A DNA stretch of 64,000 nucleotides from Pelobacter seleniigenes DSM 18267 (lineage in GTDB: Bacteria; Desulfobacterota; Desulfuromonadia; Desulfuromonadales; Geopsychrobacteraceae). Each line of letters begins with the position of its first letter. Within the stretch, counting starts at the first letter, position 1. The stretch spans positions 2,244,501-2,308,500 of the forward strand of contig NZ_JOMG01000002.1 of assembly GCF_000711225.1 (NCBI RefSeq). The letters run 5' to 3'. Shown piece after piece: positions 34,166 to 43,180 of the stretch. Below the pieces are notes generated by a model. That model saw only the letters and a program-made list of their open reading frames with translations. It ran no database searches and was not told where the DNA came from. A program made the position numbers and the translations under genes.

Positions 34166-35502
34166 ACCTCAAAGAAACACTCCCCCTGATTACTGAAATG
34201 CAAGTCATTCCGGTCGCGGGGTATGACAGCATGCTTTTATCCCTGAGCGGGGCGCATGGGCCTTTTTTCACCAGGAATATTGTGATCCTCAAAGACTCTT
34301 CAGGAAACACGGGTCTGGGTGAGGTTCATGGGGGTGAAGCAATCACCAAATCTCTTGAAGAGGCCAGACCCTATGTGGTCGGGCAGAAGATCAGCTCCTA
34401 TCGCTCGGTCATCAAAAAGCTTGCTGATAAGCACAATCTGGCCACCAAGGGGAGCGAAGGACTGCAGAATCTCTCCCTGGCCAAACTGGCCGATGTCGTT
34501 CATGCGGAGACGGCAATCGAGTGCGCCATGCTGGATCTCTGGGGGCAGTTTCTCGGTGTCCCGGTCTGTGATCTGCTCGGCGACGGCAAGCAGCGAGATG
34601 AAGTCGTGGTGCTGGGTTATCTTTTTTATCAGGAAGATAAAAGAAAAACCGATCTGCCCTATATTGATGAGAGCGACAGCACCAACCCCTGGTTCAAAAT
34701 TCGCCGCAATCCCTTTATGACGCCCGAAGCCATTGTCGAGCAGGCGCAAGCTTTGAAAGAGGTCTATGGATTCAAAGACTTCAAACTCAAAGGTGGTGTT
34801 CTGGACGGGGCTGAAGAGATGAAGGCCATCGATTTGTTGGTCAAGACCTTTCCGGATGCGCGGATCAATATCGATCCGAACGGGGCTTGGAAGCTTGATG
34901 AAGCGGTTGCCCTCTGTAACGGTCGCGGTTTAACCTATGCTGAAGACCCCTGTGGCACTGAAGCAGGTTATTCCGGCCGCGAAACCATGGCCGAATTCAA
35001 GATGCGCACCGGCATTCCGACTGCGACCAATATGATCGCAACCGACTGGAAGCAGTTCTATCATGCCATCTGTGCCAAATCGATTGACATCGTGCTCGCG
35101 GATCCTCACTTCTGGACCATGTCCGGGTCGGTACGGATTGCCCAGGTTCTCAATGACTGGGGTTTGACCTGGGGGTCGCATTCCAATAACCATTTTGACA
35201 TTTCTCTGGCGATCTTTACCCAGTGCGCAGCCGCCGCTCCCGGAAATATCACCGCCATGGATACTCACTGGATCTGGCAGGACGGTCAGCATTTGACCAA
35301 TAATCCTTATCAGATTGTCGATGGGAAAATTCAGGTCAGCGATACTCCCGGGCTTGGGCTTGAGCTGAATATGGACGCAGTTATGAAAGCTCATGAGGTC
35401 TATAAAAAACTTCCTGCCGGGGCCCGAAACGACGCGACCAGCATGCAGTATCTTATTCCCGATTGGAAATTCGACAGTAAGAAACCCTGCCTGGTGCGCT
35501 GA
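34162..35502 (+). CDS. gudD: Glucarate dehydratase, second copy
   Basis: A 446-residue enolase-superfamily enzyme, co-linear with the gudD at 4331-5677. It keeps the same catalytic set: FKLKGG (KxK), [22 protein letters not shown] and SHSNNHFD, and both end in KKPCLVR. Overlap with tctA (ATGA) shows coupled translation with the transporter. It may serve the same reaction, or one of the two may prefer idarate/galactarate; sequence alone does not decide. AAGGAG precedes the ATG. A strong terminator follows. Confidence 0.93.
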   Translation: MNLKETLPLITEMQVIPVAGYDSMLLSLSGAHGPFFTRNIVILKDSSGNTGLGEVHGGEAITKSLEEARPYVVGQKISSYRSVIKKLADKHNLATKGSEGLQNLSLAKLADVVHAETAIECAMLDLWGQFLGVPVCDLLGDGKQRDEVVVLGYLFYQEDKRKTDLPYIDESDSTNPWFKIRRNPFMTPEAIVEQAQALKEVYGFKDFKLKGGVLDGAEEMKAIDLLVKTFPDARINIDPNGAWKLDEAVALCNGRGLTYAEDPCGTEAGYSGRETMAEFKMRTGIPTATNMIATDWKQFYHAICAKSIDIVLADPHFWTMSGSVRIAQVLNDWGLTWGSHSNNHFDISLAIFTQCAAAAPGNITAMDTHWIWQDGQHLTNNPYQIVDGKIQVSDTPGLGLELNMDAVMKAHEVYKKLPAGARNDATSMQYLIPDWKFDSKKPCLVR

Positions 35503-35556
35503 AAAAGAAGCCTCCGAGGAGACTTTATTTTTAACCGTTCCAGCTGGTGAAATCGC

Positions 35557-35595
35557 AAAAGCCCCTGCAACATTTTGTCGCAGGGGCTTTTTTTT
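35557..35595 (+). terminator. Intrinsic terminator of tctCBA-gudD operon
   Basis: AAAAGCCCCTGC (35557-35568) pairs with GCAGGGGCTTTT (35580-35591), followed by more T (run of eight). Confidence 0.9.
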
Positions 35596-35739
35596 GCGGA
35601 TCTGCTGGCGGTTATTGGTCAGGGTTTTCTTCCCAGTCACCAGCCAAACGCCGGAGCAGAGTGCCCACCTTTACTGTTTGAGTTCTGCCGCGTTCCAAAT
35701 CCAGCTGCGTTAATCCCGATTTTCGTAGTCCTGCGCCCG

Positions 35740-36050
35740 CTCCGAGGAGAACTGCTAAATGTTCTGCAGAACCATGATGCCGGCCCCTTAGGCCGGGAAC
35801 TGTTGCCCATGGCGGATCATGACCCCTTACTCAAGCTGGGTCCGGCCCGCCATGACATGCCCCGGCGGATTGATTGCGCCTATCTGGCCTGGCCGAGCTG
35901 GTCAACGAGCACAGACTGGATGAAGAGGCGGCTGTAGATGTTGCACGTGACCTTGTTTATAATCTGGTGAAGGGCGCTTACCATTTAGTTTTCATCTGGA
36001 AACTTATGCGTTGGCATCCGGAGTTTCCGGACGCCAACTATTTACAATAG
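35740..36050 (+). pseudogene. Degenerate reading frame, family not recognised
   Basis: One frame reads NVLQNHDAGPLGRELLPMA and HDMPRRIDCAYLA, then breaks. A neighbouring frame, right after an in-frame TGA, continues with GLAELVNEHRLDEEAAVDVA and VYNLVKGAYHLVFIWKLM to a TAG at 36048-36050. A single frameshift near 35885 would join them into one protein-like sequence. No family could be named. It fills most of the 35503-36109 gap, after the terminator. Confidence 0.3.
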
Positions 36051-36109
36051 GATCCCATGAGATCGCGTTGTTTTCAGTGCTATTCAATCCAAAATCAAGG
36101 ATTCGAGAT

Positions 36110-37093
36110 ATGTTGAAAAAGCTTGTACGTACCCTGCCGGTTGTTTTGCTTTGCTTGGCGTTTGCGCTTCCCGTTGCTGCCAAGGGTATCACCCTGCGCA
36201 GTGCTGATACCCACGATAAGAACTATCCGACGGTTCAAGCCGTGCTGTATATGGGCAAGCTGCTCGATCAGTGGACAGATGGGCGGATCAAGATCAAAGT
36301 TTTTTCGGGTCGTCAGTTGGGTGAAGAAAAAGCCACGATTGAGCAAACCATTGCCGGTGTCATTGATCTGGATCGGGTCAACCTGGCTCCTTTGAACGGA
36401 TTTATCCCGGAGACGGCGATTCCTGCTTTGCCCTATATTTTCCGTTCAACCGAGCATATGCACAAAGTTATGGATGGTGAAATCGGCCAGGAAATCCTTG
36501 CTGCCATGGCTCCTCATGGCCTGATCGGGCTGGCTTTTTATGATTCCGGTGCCCGTTCCTTCTATAACTCCAAACGGCCGATCAAATCACCGGCCGATAT
36601 GGTTGGCATGAAGATCCGGGTGCAGAACTCCGACCTGTTTGTCGCAACCATAGAAGCTCTGGGGGCAAAAGCCACGCCGATGGAGTTTGGCCAGGTTTAT
36701 GAAGCCCTGAAAACCGGTGTTATCGACGGCGCTGAAAACAACTGGCCGTCCTATGAGTCGACCCGCCACTTCGAAGTTGCCAAATATTACTCGCTTGACC
36801 AGCATTCCATGTCTCCTGAAGTCCTGGTCATGTCCAAGCGCAGCTGGGATAGATTAAGCAAAGACGATCAGGCTCTGGTTCGCAAAGCAGCCATCGAATC
36901 AGTTGCCGTGATGCGTGATCTGTGGAACCAGCGGGTTGAAAAATCCAAGAAGGTGGTCATGGCTGCCGGTAATGACGTCATCGAAGATATCGATAAGCAA
37001 CCTTTCATCGATGCCATGGGGCCGGTGTATGACCGTTTCGCCAACACCCCGGAGCTGAAAAGGATGGTTAAACGGATTCAGGCGGTTCAGTAA
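36110..37093 (+). CDS. DctP-family TRAP solute-binding protein (orphan)
   Basis: 327 residues. Signal peptide 1-24 (TLPVVLLCLAFALPVAA) then the DctP core: LRSADTHDKNYPTVQAVLYM, KVFSGRQLGEEKATIEQT, the MKIRVQNSDLFVATIEALGA segment and EFGQVYEALKTGVIDGAEN, with the arginine (KIRVQNS) that usually binds the substrate carboxylate. No DctQ or DctM gene is near; the gene ends in a strong terminator, so the permease must be elsewhere. The ATG at 36110 was chosen because the signal peptide begins there; the frame is open to 36011. Related DctP proteins bind uronates and sugar acids, which would fit the neighbours (inference). Confidence 0.9.
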   Translation: MLKKLVRTLPVVLLCLAFALPVAAKGITLRSADTHDKNYPTVQAVLYMGKLLDQWTDGRIKIKVFSGRQLGEEKATIEQTIAGVIDLDRVNLAPLNGFIPETAIPALPYIFRSTEHMHKVMDGEIGQEILAAMAPHGLIGLAFYDSGARSFYNSKRPIKSPADMVGMKIRVQNSDLFVATIEALGAKATPMEFGQVYEALKTGVIDGAENNWPSYESTRHFEVAKYYSLDQHSMSPEVLVMSKRSWDRLSKDDQALVRKAAIESVAVMRDLWNQRVEKSKKVVMAAGNDVIEDIDKQPFIDAMGPVYDRFANTPELKRMVKRIQAVQ

Positions 37094-37106
37094 ATAGTCC
37101 ACCATT

Positions 37107-37146
37107 CAGCCCGCCAGGACCCACGGGTCCTGGCGGGCTGATTTTT
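37107..37146 (+). terminator. Intrinsic terminator of dctP-like gene
   Basis: CAGCCCGCCAGGACC (37107-37121) and GGTCCTGGCGGGCTG (37126-37140), 15-bp perfect stem, CACG loop, then ATTTTTA. Confidence 0.9.
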
Positions 37147-37273
37147 ATAGAGAGCTGACTTGGTTTGCTTTTGTGACTGCATTTCATCGAGCTATCTCAA
37201 GAGGCTGCCTGTGGTTCGCTGGTTTCTTCCTCGCCCCTACGCCCCAGGCAAGCCAGTGAAAAGAACCTGGCCG

Positions 37274-37738
37274 CTATTTTGATTGAAAATCGTTGCGGGC
37301 CTTTTGAAAGGCCTTTTCAAGCTGATCATAGCTGTCAACGAAGCCTTTTTTGACGGTGTCCCAAGCTTCGGCAGAGCTGTGTTTCATGCCCCCGTACCAT
37401 TCGGCGACCGTGCGGCGCTTTTCGGTGAGGGCGGTGAGGGTCTCCCGAGCCTGTTGTCGGGCTGCGGCACTCATCTCCTGCCAGTTTTGATCGATTTTGT
37501 TTTGGAGTTTGGCAATCTCGGCATCTAGTTTAGTGAGTTGCTTTTGCGCTGCACTGGCCGCTTGGTCTCGTTGCGCAGCCGTGTAATTTTCCAAAGCATG
37601 CCAGGTTTCCTTCGCCTCTTTGCCGAGCTCTGCGGCGGTTGTCTCGGTCTTTTGCGTCGCCGCTTTTGCCGGCACGGGAAGAATGATCAGGGTCAGGAGG
37701 AAAAAAGGTAAAAATAGCCAGGATTTGTGAATATTCAT
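37274..37738 (-). CDS. Secreted coiled-coil protein of unknown function
   Basis: 154 residues. An N-terminal signal peptide (SWLFLPFFLLTLIILPVPAKA, cleavage near residue 26) precedes an almost wholly helical, alanine- and charge-rich segment from about residue 33 to 115 (ELGKEAKETWHALENY, QKQLTKLDAEIAKLQNKI, RQQARETLTALTEKRRTV), likely coiled coil, with a shorter helix at the end. No cysteine and no enzymatic motif is seen. Probably periplasmic or envelope-associated. It is not linked to neighbours in an operon. Function unknown. Confidence 0.7.
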   Translation of the reverse strand: MNIHKSWLFLPFFLLTLIILPVPAKAATQKTETTAAELGKEAKETWHALENYTAAQRDQAASAAQKQLTKLDAEIAKLQNKIDQNWQEMSAAARQQARETLTALTEKRRTVAEWYGGMKHSSAEAWDTVKKGFVDSYDQLEKAFQKARNDFQSK

Positions 37739-38043
37739 AACTTTATCCTAAACAGGGTTAGCATTTATCGAGCCCGGATTGTTTGCTGCTTCCGGTCCTA
37801 TGGACAATTGCCCTAAAGGTTACCAAATAGCAGGCGGGCGGCAATGGGTAAATGACAGTTTCTGATTTGAATAAGAACCTGATTTTCAGGTGATTTATTC
37901 TAACTTTCAGTATGTTCCGGATTGATGACTGTCTAAATCCGGATTCTTGATTGCAATGTGCCCGGCTGTTGTTATGCTACAAGAAGTAGCGAGAGGTCAC
38001 CGGATAGTTTTTCGAAAAGATTAACCATGCAAAGGAAGGAATT
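37739..38043. other. Divergent intergenic region
   Basis: About 305 bp between the divergent coiled-coil and wrbA-like genes. No repeat or convincing operator was recognised. Confidence 0.4.
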
Positions 38044-38658
38044 ATGAGTGTCAAGATTCAGATTGTTTTTTACAGTATGTACGGGCATGTCTACCGCATG
38101 GCTGAAGCCGTAGCAGAAGGTGCTCGCCGAGTTGAAGGTGTGGAGGTTTCTTTGTTCCAGGTTCCTGAACTGGTTCCTGAAAAAATTCTGGAAGAGTCGG
38201 GCGCTAAGGCCGCCCGCAGCGCCTTTACTCATATCCCGGTGGCCAAGCCGGAACAGCTGGCGGAGGCTGACGCAGTGATTTTCGGCACACCGACCCGATT
38301 TGGGAACATGACCGCGCAAATGCGTAATTTTCTCGATCAGACCGGCGGGTTGTGGATGAAAGGGGCTCTGGTCGGAAAAGTCGGCAGCGTTTTTACCTCC
38401 ACGGCGACTCAGCATGGCGGCCAGGAGACAACCATCACCAGTTTTCATACCACCCTGTTACATCAGGGTATGGTGATTGTCGGTGTCCCCTATACCGAAC
38501 CGGCATTGACCAATATGAGTGAAATCAGTGGCGGGACCCCATATGGCGCATCCACTCTTGCCAGCAGCGACGGGTCTCGAAAACCTTCTGAAAACGAATT
38601 GGCCATCGCCCGTTTCCAGGGTGAGCACGTGGCCAGGATTGCTAAAAAACTGAAATGA
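38044..38658 (+). CDS. wrbA: WrbA-type NAD(P)H:quinone oxidoreductase
   Basis: A 204-residue flavodoxin-fold protein. The FMN phosphate loop is at the N-terminus ([20 protein letters not shown], a variant of the usual S-x-T/Y-G-x loop), followed by [22 protein letters not shown] and [17 protein letters not shown], signature blocks of WrbA. It reduces quinones by two electrons, protecting against oxidative stress. AAGGAAGGA precedes the ATG. Single gene, sharing a terminator with the convergent peptidase gene. Confidence 0.93.
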   Translation: MSVKIQIVFYSMYGHVYRMAEAVAEGARRVEGVEVSLFQVPELVPEKILEESGAKAARSAFTHIPVAKPEQLAEADAVIFGTPTRFGNMTAQMRNFLDQTGGLWMKGALVGKVGSVFTSTATQHGGQETTITSFHTTLLHQGMVIVGVPYTEPALTNMSEISGGTPYGASTLASSDGSRKPSENELAIARFQGEHVARIAKKLK

Positions 38659-38667
38659 CAACAGGAG

Positions 38668-38704
38668 CCTGTGCTGCATCCAGCGCTTCAAGATGCAGCA
38701 CAGG
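38668..38704. terminator. Hairpin between convergent wrbA and ygjP-like genes
   Basis: CCTGTGCTGCATC (38668-38680) pairs perfectly with GATGCAGCACAGG (38692-38704), 11-nt loop. Only a short T-run follows. Likely acts in both directions. Confidence 0.7.
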
Positions 38705-38709
38705 TTTGA

Positions 38710-39423
38710 TCAGACGATGCTGTTCAGGCGTTTTTTTCTCACCTGCCAATCCGGCAGAAAACTGTCCATCAGGCGATAAAATCTCTGGTTGTGAGAACGT
38801 TCCAGCAAGTGTACAAGTTCGTGAACCAGAACATATTCAATGCAGGTGTCGGGTTTTTTGATCAACTCGGCGTTCAACCAGATTCTGTGGGCTCCGGTGT
38901 TGCAGCTCCCCCAGCGGGTTTTCATTCGTTTGATGCGCCATTCCCTGGTCTTGACACCGAGGATCGTTTCCCATTTTTGCAACAGTTGCGGGATCCGTTG
39001 CTGCAATTGTTGACGGTACCATTGTTCCAAAAGCGCTTTTCTCTCGGCCGGGGCCGTGTGCGGCGGGCAATGCAGGCAGATGGTTTCATCGTTCAGCATT
39101 ACGGTACATTTTCCGGTTTTATGTTGCACCACCAAGCGGTATTGTCGGCCCAGGTACGGATGCATTTCACCACTCTCATAGCGGGAGGATGAAAGGGCGG
39201 GGGCTGCGGTTGAACAGGAGGTTTGTTTGGTTTTGATCCAGTTCAGGCGCTGCATGACGCAGGCGCGCACCTTGGTGAGCGGCATACTTTCAGGGGCGCT
39301 GACTTCAACCCGACCATCCGGCGGGTGAATCCTAATGTAAAGGTGTTTAATTCTTTTCCAGGAGATATTGATCCTGACGTCATCAATCATCCACTGCTGC
39401 TGGCTGGGCGTTGCTGAAGGCAA
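38710..39423 (-). CDS. YgjP/SprT-like zinc metallopeptidase-fold protein (DUF45)
   Basis: A 237-residue protein of the YgjP/M48-like DUF45 family. The zinc motif HELVH sits near the C-terminus (VHELVHLLERSHNQRFYRLM), with the second histidine cluster in SHNQ. Upstream blocks RIKRMKTRWGSCN and HRIWLNAELIKKP are typical of the family. The start is a TTG at 39423 because AGAGGA lies 6 nt upstream, and the alternative ATG at 39390 has no ribosome site. Cytoplasmic; the biological substrate of the family is not settled. Confidence 0.83.
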   Translation of the reverse strand: MPSATPSQQQWMIDDVRINISWKRIKHLYIRIHPPDGRVEVSAPESMPLTKVRACVMQRLNWIKTKQTSCSTAAPALSSSRYESGEMHPYLGRQYRLVVQHKTGKCTVMLNDETICLHCPPHTAPAERKALLEQWYRQQLQQRIPQLLQKWETILGVKTREWRIKRMKTRWGSCNTGAHRIWLNAELIKKPDTCIEYVLVHELVHLLERSHNQRFYRLMDSFLPDWQVRKKRLNSIV

Positions 39424-39563
39424 ACGGATTCCTCTTTCTTGGCGATCTTTGGTTAAGGCAACCGGGACGCCACCGATGAGCTGTTTTCGATTTCACACAG
39501 GGAAAGATAAGCCAAAAACAGGGGAAAGGGAAGGGGACGGCGGGCTAATTTGCACCGCTATGT

Positions 39564-39598
39564 CCTCCCGGCGGCACGGCGTCCTGCCCGCCGGGAGG
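39564..39598 (-). terminator. Hairpin downstream of last tctC-like gene
   Basis: CCTCCCGGCGG (39564-39574) and CCGCCGGGAGG (39588-39598), perfect 11-bp stem. No T-run on the minus strand. Possible end of the tct/amidohydrolase unit. Confidence 0.5.
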
Positions 39599-39666
39599 AA
39601 TGGCTGATTAATGAACCAATGTGGGTGCGGCCGGGAGCTTCAAACCGGTTCGGCCTGCCGCTCCGT

Positions 39667-40629
39667 TTATCTCATCAGACCCTTGTATTTATTCCACAGC
39701 CCCTGAAAATTTTTGACATAGGCTTCGCATTGTTCTGGAGACCAATAGTCAATGAATGGGGTCATGCCGGTTTTATCGGCGATGGCTCTGGTTTTGGCGG
39801 ACTGGGTTGCTGCTTTAAACGTTTTGACCAACTGCTGGTAGCGTTCCGGGGATTGAGTGGCGGTTGCTTTTTTGACCATTACCGCATAAGGAGACATGAT
39901 TTCCGGCAGATCTTTGCCGGTGACCTCATTGACCGTTGGGATATCCCATACTCCGGCATAAACTTTCTTCTGGGTGAAGGACGCGAGAGCTTTGATCTTG
40001 TCCTTCATGGGGGAGGCGGAAAAATAGGGGCCGATCGACGCATCAGCTTTTTTCGCGGCCAGTATGGCACGGGACTCGGACCCGCCTCGGTAAGCCACGA
40101 CCTCGGCGTTTATGCCGGTTTCCTTGATGAAGATTTTGGCCGCCAAGGTCGAGATCGATTCCGGTTGAGAGGTGGATATTTTTAGCGGAGTGGCGGCCTT
40201 TTTGCCTGCTTCGATGAAATCCTGCAGCGTTTTATACGGGGAATCAATATTGACCAGCAGAACATTGGGGTCGGTAATCAGGTTGCCGATGAAGCCGATA
40301 TTTTGCCAGCCATCCAGAACCACGCCCATATTGATATGCATCGCATGCATGGAAATTTCAGTCATAAGTACGGTATAGCCGTCGGCAGGTCTGGCCATCA
40401 ATTTTCCGAAACCGATGCCGCCGGACATGCCCGGTTCAAAAGAAAATTCAATCGGATTGCCGAGAAGTTCCGACCAACTGTCGGACATCGTTCTTGACGA
40501 GTGTTCAAAGCCTCCGCCGGCTTTGGCGGGAATAATATAATGCAAGGATGGGACCTCTGCTTGCTCCGCTCCCTGTGCAACGGTCACCAGCAGTAAAACA
40601 AAAATAAGCATACTCCAAAATCTTTTCAT
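39667..40629 (-). CDS. TctC-family solute-binding protein, tandem copy 3
   Basis: A 320-residue periplasmic protein. Signal peptide about 1-20, then LHYIIPAKAGGGFEHSSRTM, FEPGMSGGIGFGKLMARPAD and the C-terminal FIDYWSPEQCEAYVKNFQ. Closely related to the proteins at 41080 and 46085; all three share ISMHAM, GNLITDPNVLLV and ACIGPYFSAS-like blocks. Start at 40629 because GGGAG is 7 nt away; the ATG at 40635 is too close. It differs most in the binding-loop region (EHSSRTMSDSWSELL versus DRSSRAL in the other two), so it may bind a different ligand but share the TctBA encoded upstream. Confidence 0.9.
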   Translation of the reverse strand: MKRFWSMLIFVLLLVTVAQGAEQAEVPSLHYIIPAKAGGGFEHSSRTMSDSWSELLGNPIEFSFEPGMSGGIGFGKLMARPADGYTVLMTEISMHAMHINMGVVLDGWQNIGFIGNLITDPNVLLVNIDSPYKTLQDFIEAGKKAATPLKISTSQPESISTLAAKIFIKETGINAEVVAYRGGSESRAILAAKKADASIGPYFSASPMKDKIKALASFTQKKVYAGVWDIPTVNEVTGKDLPEIMSPYAVMVKKATATQSPERYQQLVKTFKAATQSAKTRAIADKTGMTPFIDYWSPEQCEAYVKNFQGLWNKYKGLMR

Positions 40630-41025
40630 TCCCATTCTCCCGTCACTTTTTAGATAAACGCTTTTGAAATATAATTTTCTAATAATGAGTAATTAATAAC
40701 AAAAAGTCAATCATTGTATGCGTTCGGTAACGAATACCGTTCGGAGCCGCCACGCAAAGGGCGTTTTCCGATTAAAAATAAGGGAGATGGCCGAACCGGA
40801 GCGCTTTGCAAATGACTGGCGTCAGACAGGGGTTAATCCGCAAACGGGTGGGAGAGGGGCTGTTATTGATTATGGGGAACGGCGGACTATTTTTTGGCAA
40901 GGGCTGGGCGGCTTTTTTTCTGACTGTCCGTGAATAGGTCTGAGGATGGTGATTTCCGCAGACTGCTGCAAATGGAAGGTATTACCAGGGGGAGAAGGAT
41001 GGCGAGACAGATGACCCCTGGGCTT
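40630..41025. other. Intergenic stretch between tandem tctC-like genes
   Basis: No gene, tRNA-like fold or operator was recognised in this stretch. It presumably carries the promoter of the gene at 39667-40629. Confidence 0.4.
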
Positions 41026-41074
41026 GCAAAGGCTGTTGAAAAAGACCCATTGGATCCTTTTCAACAGCCTTTGC
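41026..41074 (-). terminator. Hairpin (dispersed repeat, copy 4) after tctC-like gene
   Basis: GCAAAGGCTGTTGAAAA (41026-41042) pairs with TTTTCAACAGCCTTTGC (41058-41074), a 17-bp perfect stem starting 6 bp after the stop of the gene at 41080. It belongs to the GTTGAAAA repeat family also seen near 8.75, 9.96 and 21.4 kb, here apparently used as a terminator. Confidence 0.65.
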
Positions 41075-41079
41075 GGTTT

Positions 41080-42045
41080 TCATTTCATCAGGTATTTATA
41101 TTTATTCCAGACGTTTTGAAAATCTTTGACATAAGCCCGGCATTGCTCCGGGGACCAGTAGTCAATAAAAGGGGTCATCCCCTGTTTATCCGCAATCTCC
41201 AGGAATTTCGGTGATTGGGTGGCCTGTTGAAATGTTTTGACCAACTGCTGATAGCGTTCCGGTGTCTCTTTGACTGTGGCGCCTTTGATCATGAAAGCAA
41301 AGGGTTCGACCAGATTGGGAAACTCTTTGCCGGTGGCCTGTTGCAGGGTTGGAATATCCCACAGTCCGGAGTAGACCTTTTTCGGTGTGAAGGAGGCCAG
41401 CGCGTGGATGGAGTCTTTTTTGGACGAAGCGGAAAAGTAGGGGCCGATGCAGGCGTCCACTTTTTTCTCGGCCAGGGCATTACGCGATTTTGAACCGCCG
41501 TTAAAGGCGACTACCTCAGCGTTGATACCGGTTAGTTCAATGAGGATCCGTGCCGCAAGGGTCGAAACCGCCTTGGGGTGCGAAGTCGATATTTTCAACG
41601 GGGTTTTGGCTGTTTTCCCGGCTTCGATAAAATCATTGATAGTTTTGTAGGGGGAATCGACATGCACCAACAGCACATTGGGATCGGTGATCAGGTTCCC
41701 GATAAAACCGATATTCTGCCAACCGTCAAGGACCATCCCGGTGTTGACGTTCATGGCGTGCATACTGATCGTGGTCATGATGGTGGTAAAGCCGTCCGCC
41801 GGACGGGCCATCAGCTTGCCGAAGCCGATCCCCCCGGACATTCCGGGTTCAAAAGAGAATTCAATCGGCTCACCGAGAATCTCCGTCCAGGCTGCGGTGA
41901 GTGCCCGGGAAGAACGATCGAAACCACCGCCTGCTTTGGCGGGGATAATATGATGAAGAGGCTTGGGCGTAGCGCTGTCCTCTGCCCCCATCGACATTGA
42001 CGGAATCAAAAACAATACGAGTAGGAAGATGATCAGTTTTTTCAT
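41080..42045 (-). CDS. TctC-family solute-binding protein, tandem copy 2
   Basis: A 321-residue periplasmic protein with a signal peptide (LIIFLLVLFLIPSMSMGA) and the core LHHIIPAKAGGGFDRSSRAL, FEPGMSGGIGFGKLMARPAD and FIDYWSPEQCRAYVKDFQ. It is intermediate between the copies at 39667 and 46085. GGAG precedes the ATG. It lies downstream of the amidohydrolase gene across a 324-bp gap and is followed by a strong hairpin, so it may have its own promoter. Confidence 0.9.
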   Translation of the reverse strand: MKKLIIFLLVLFLIPSMSMGAEDSATPKPLHHIIPAKAGGGFDRSSRALTAAWTEILGEPIEFSFEPGMSGGIGFGKLMARPADGFTTIMTTISMHAMNVNTGMVLDGWQNIGFIGNLITDPNVLLVHVDSPYKTINDFIEAGKTAKTPLKISTSHPKAVSTLAARILIELTGINAEVVAFNGGSKSRNALAEKKVDACIGPYFSASSKKDSIHALASFTPKKVYSGLWDIPTLQQATGKEFPNLVEPFAFMIKGATVKETPERYQQLVKTFQQATQSPKFLEIADKQGMTPFIDYWSPEQCRAYVKDFQNVWNKYKYLMK

Positions 42046-42369
42046 GCAGGTTTCTCCAACGAAGCGATTGGCTTATTCGATAGGGGATTAGAAACAAGAT
42101 ATGATTTTTGTATAATTATCACATACTAATTATGTGTTTGTCTACCATATTTGTTCCTCCAGGGAGGAATTTTCTTACTCTTTGAGCAAGAAAATCGAAC
42201 TCTTGAAGTGTGAAAAAAACATAATAAACTTTGCGAACTGGTTGTCTTACTTCAATGTTTGGAACGCTGCTGCGGACAATGAAATACCGTCGCTCATCCA
42301 CCATGTTCAGGGGATGAACAACGGTGTTTCTTTGGGGGCGCGCCGATGTGGCCATTTTAGGGAACCGGT
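42046..42369. other. Gap with possible leader mini-frame before tctC copy 2
   Basis: An AT-rich region. On the minus strand GGAGG is followed 7 nt later by an ATG opening a nine-residue frame (MVDKHIISM) near 42120-42148, which might be a leader peptide. A longer open frame on the same strand overlaps the amidohydrolase end but shows no family features. It may hold the promoter of the 41080-42045 gene. Confidence 0.3.
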
Positions 42370-43164
42370 CTAGGGGGTTGCACATGGTGCTTGGCAGGTT
42401 TGCCGGGAATGATAAAAGTTCCAGGCATTGTCAAAAAAGATTTTTTGGGCCTGCTCTACGCCGAAGGTCTCGATAATCAGCAGGAAATCGGCATCGGCAT
42501 AAGGATGTGGATTACGGGTTGATGGCAGGTCGCTGCCGAAGGTCAGGCCGGCCGGATTGGCCGCCACAATATCCTGCAAGGCCGGGACAATGGTGAAATC
42601 GACCCGTCCAAAACCGGTCGCTTTGACCATGACGTCGTGTTCGACCAGCTTAAGCAGGTTGGGAAAGCCATCCCTGGATAATCCCAAGTGGGCGATGGAA
42701 AGTCTTGGTAAGTTTAGCAGGGTGTCCTGCAAAAAAGGGATCTCGCGCGAATCAATATACAGCTCAATATGCCAGCCGACGAGGTCGAAAATTCTCTTGC
42801 CGAAGCTCTCCAGGTGACCCAGGTCAGCGCCGACCCCGCGCTTCAGATTGAACCGAACTCCACGGATGCCGGCCTCGTTCAAAGCGAGAATTTCTTCATC
42901 CGTAACCGAATAGGGAAGCTGGGTGACACCGACATAATTCGGCCCCAGCTGTTTGAGTGCCGCTTTGAGGTAACTCTGGTCCATTCCCTGAAAGGACCCG
43001 GAAATGATCGCGCCACCGGCCAGCTGATAGTTGACCAACCGGGTACGATAATCTTTAATGGTAAAATAATCGGGTAAAAATCCCTGGTTTTCAACCAGCG
43101 GATAGGCTGGGTCGATAATATGAAAATGACTGTCAAAGAACTTAAAATCATGAATGAGAGGCAT
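42370..43164 (-). CDS. Amidohydrolase-superfamily protein, predicted sugar-acid lactonase/isomerase (cog3618-like)
   Basis: A 264-residue TIM-barrel metal hydrolase. Visible elements are the HxH metal motif in FDSHFHIIDPAYPLV (residues 10-24), the histidine of LSIAHLGLS and the C-terminal aspartate of FGSDLPSTRNPHP. The DPAYPLVxNQGF opening is characteristic of cog3618 members such as 2-pyrone-4,6-dicarboxylate lactonase, fuconolactonase and galactarolactone isomerase. It lies in the tct operon directly after gntR (16 bp), so it probably opens or isomerises a lactone form of the imported acid. Exact substrate not determinable. Confidence 0.78.
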   Translation of the reverse strand: MPLIHDFKFFDSHFHIIDPAYPLVENQGFLPDYFTIKDYRTRLVNYQLAGGAIISGSFQGMDQSYLKAALKQLGPNYVGVTQLPYSVTDEEILALNEAGIRGVRFNLKRGVGADLGHLESFGKRIFDLVGWHIELYIDSREIPFLQDTLLNLPRLSIAHLGLSRDGFPNLLKLVEHDVMVKATGFGRVDFTIVPALQDIVAANPAGLTFGSDLPSTRNPHPYADADFLLIIETFGVEQAQKIFFDNAWNFYHSRQTCQAPCATP

Positions 43165-43180
43165 TGCTAACTCCAGAAAT

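Noticed and set aside
35960-35990. GCGCTTACCAT upstream of the DctP gene as an operator of the aldarate regulon
   Set aside because: Right half-site only, no matching left half and no -35 at the right distance; it also falls inside the degenerate reading frame.
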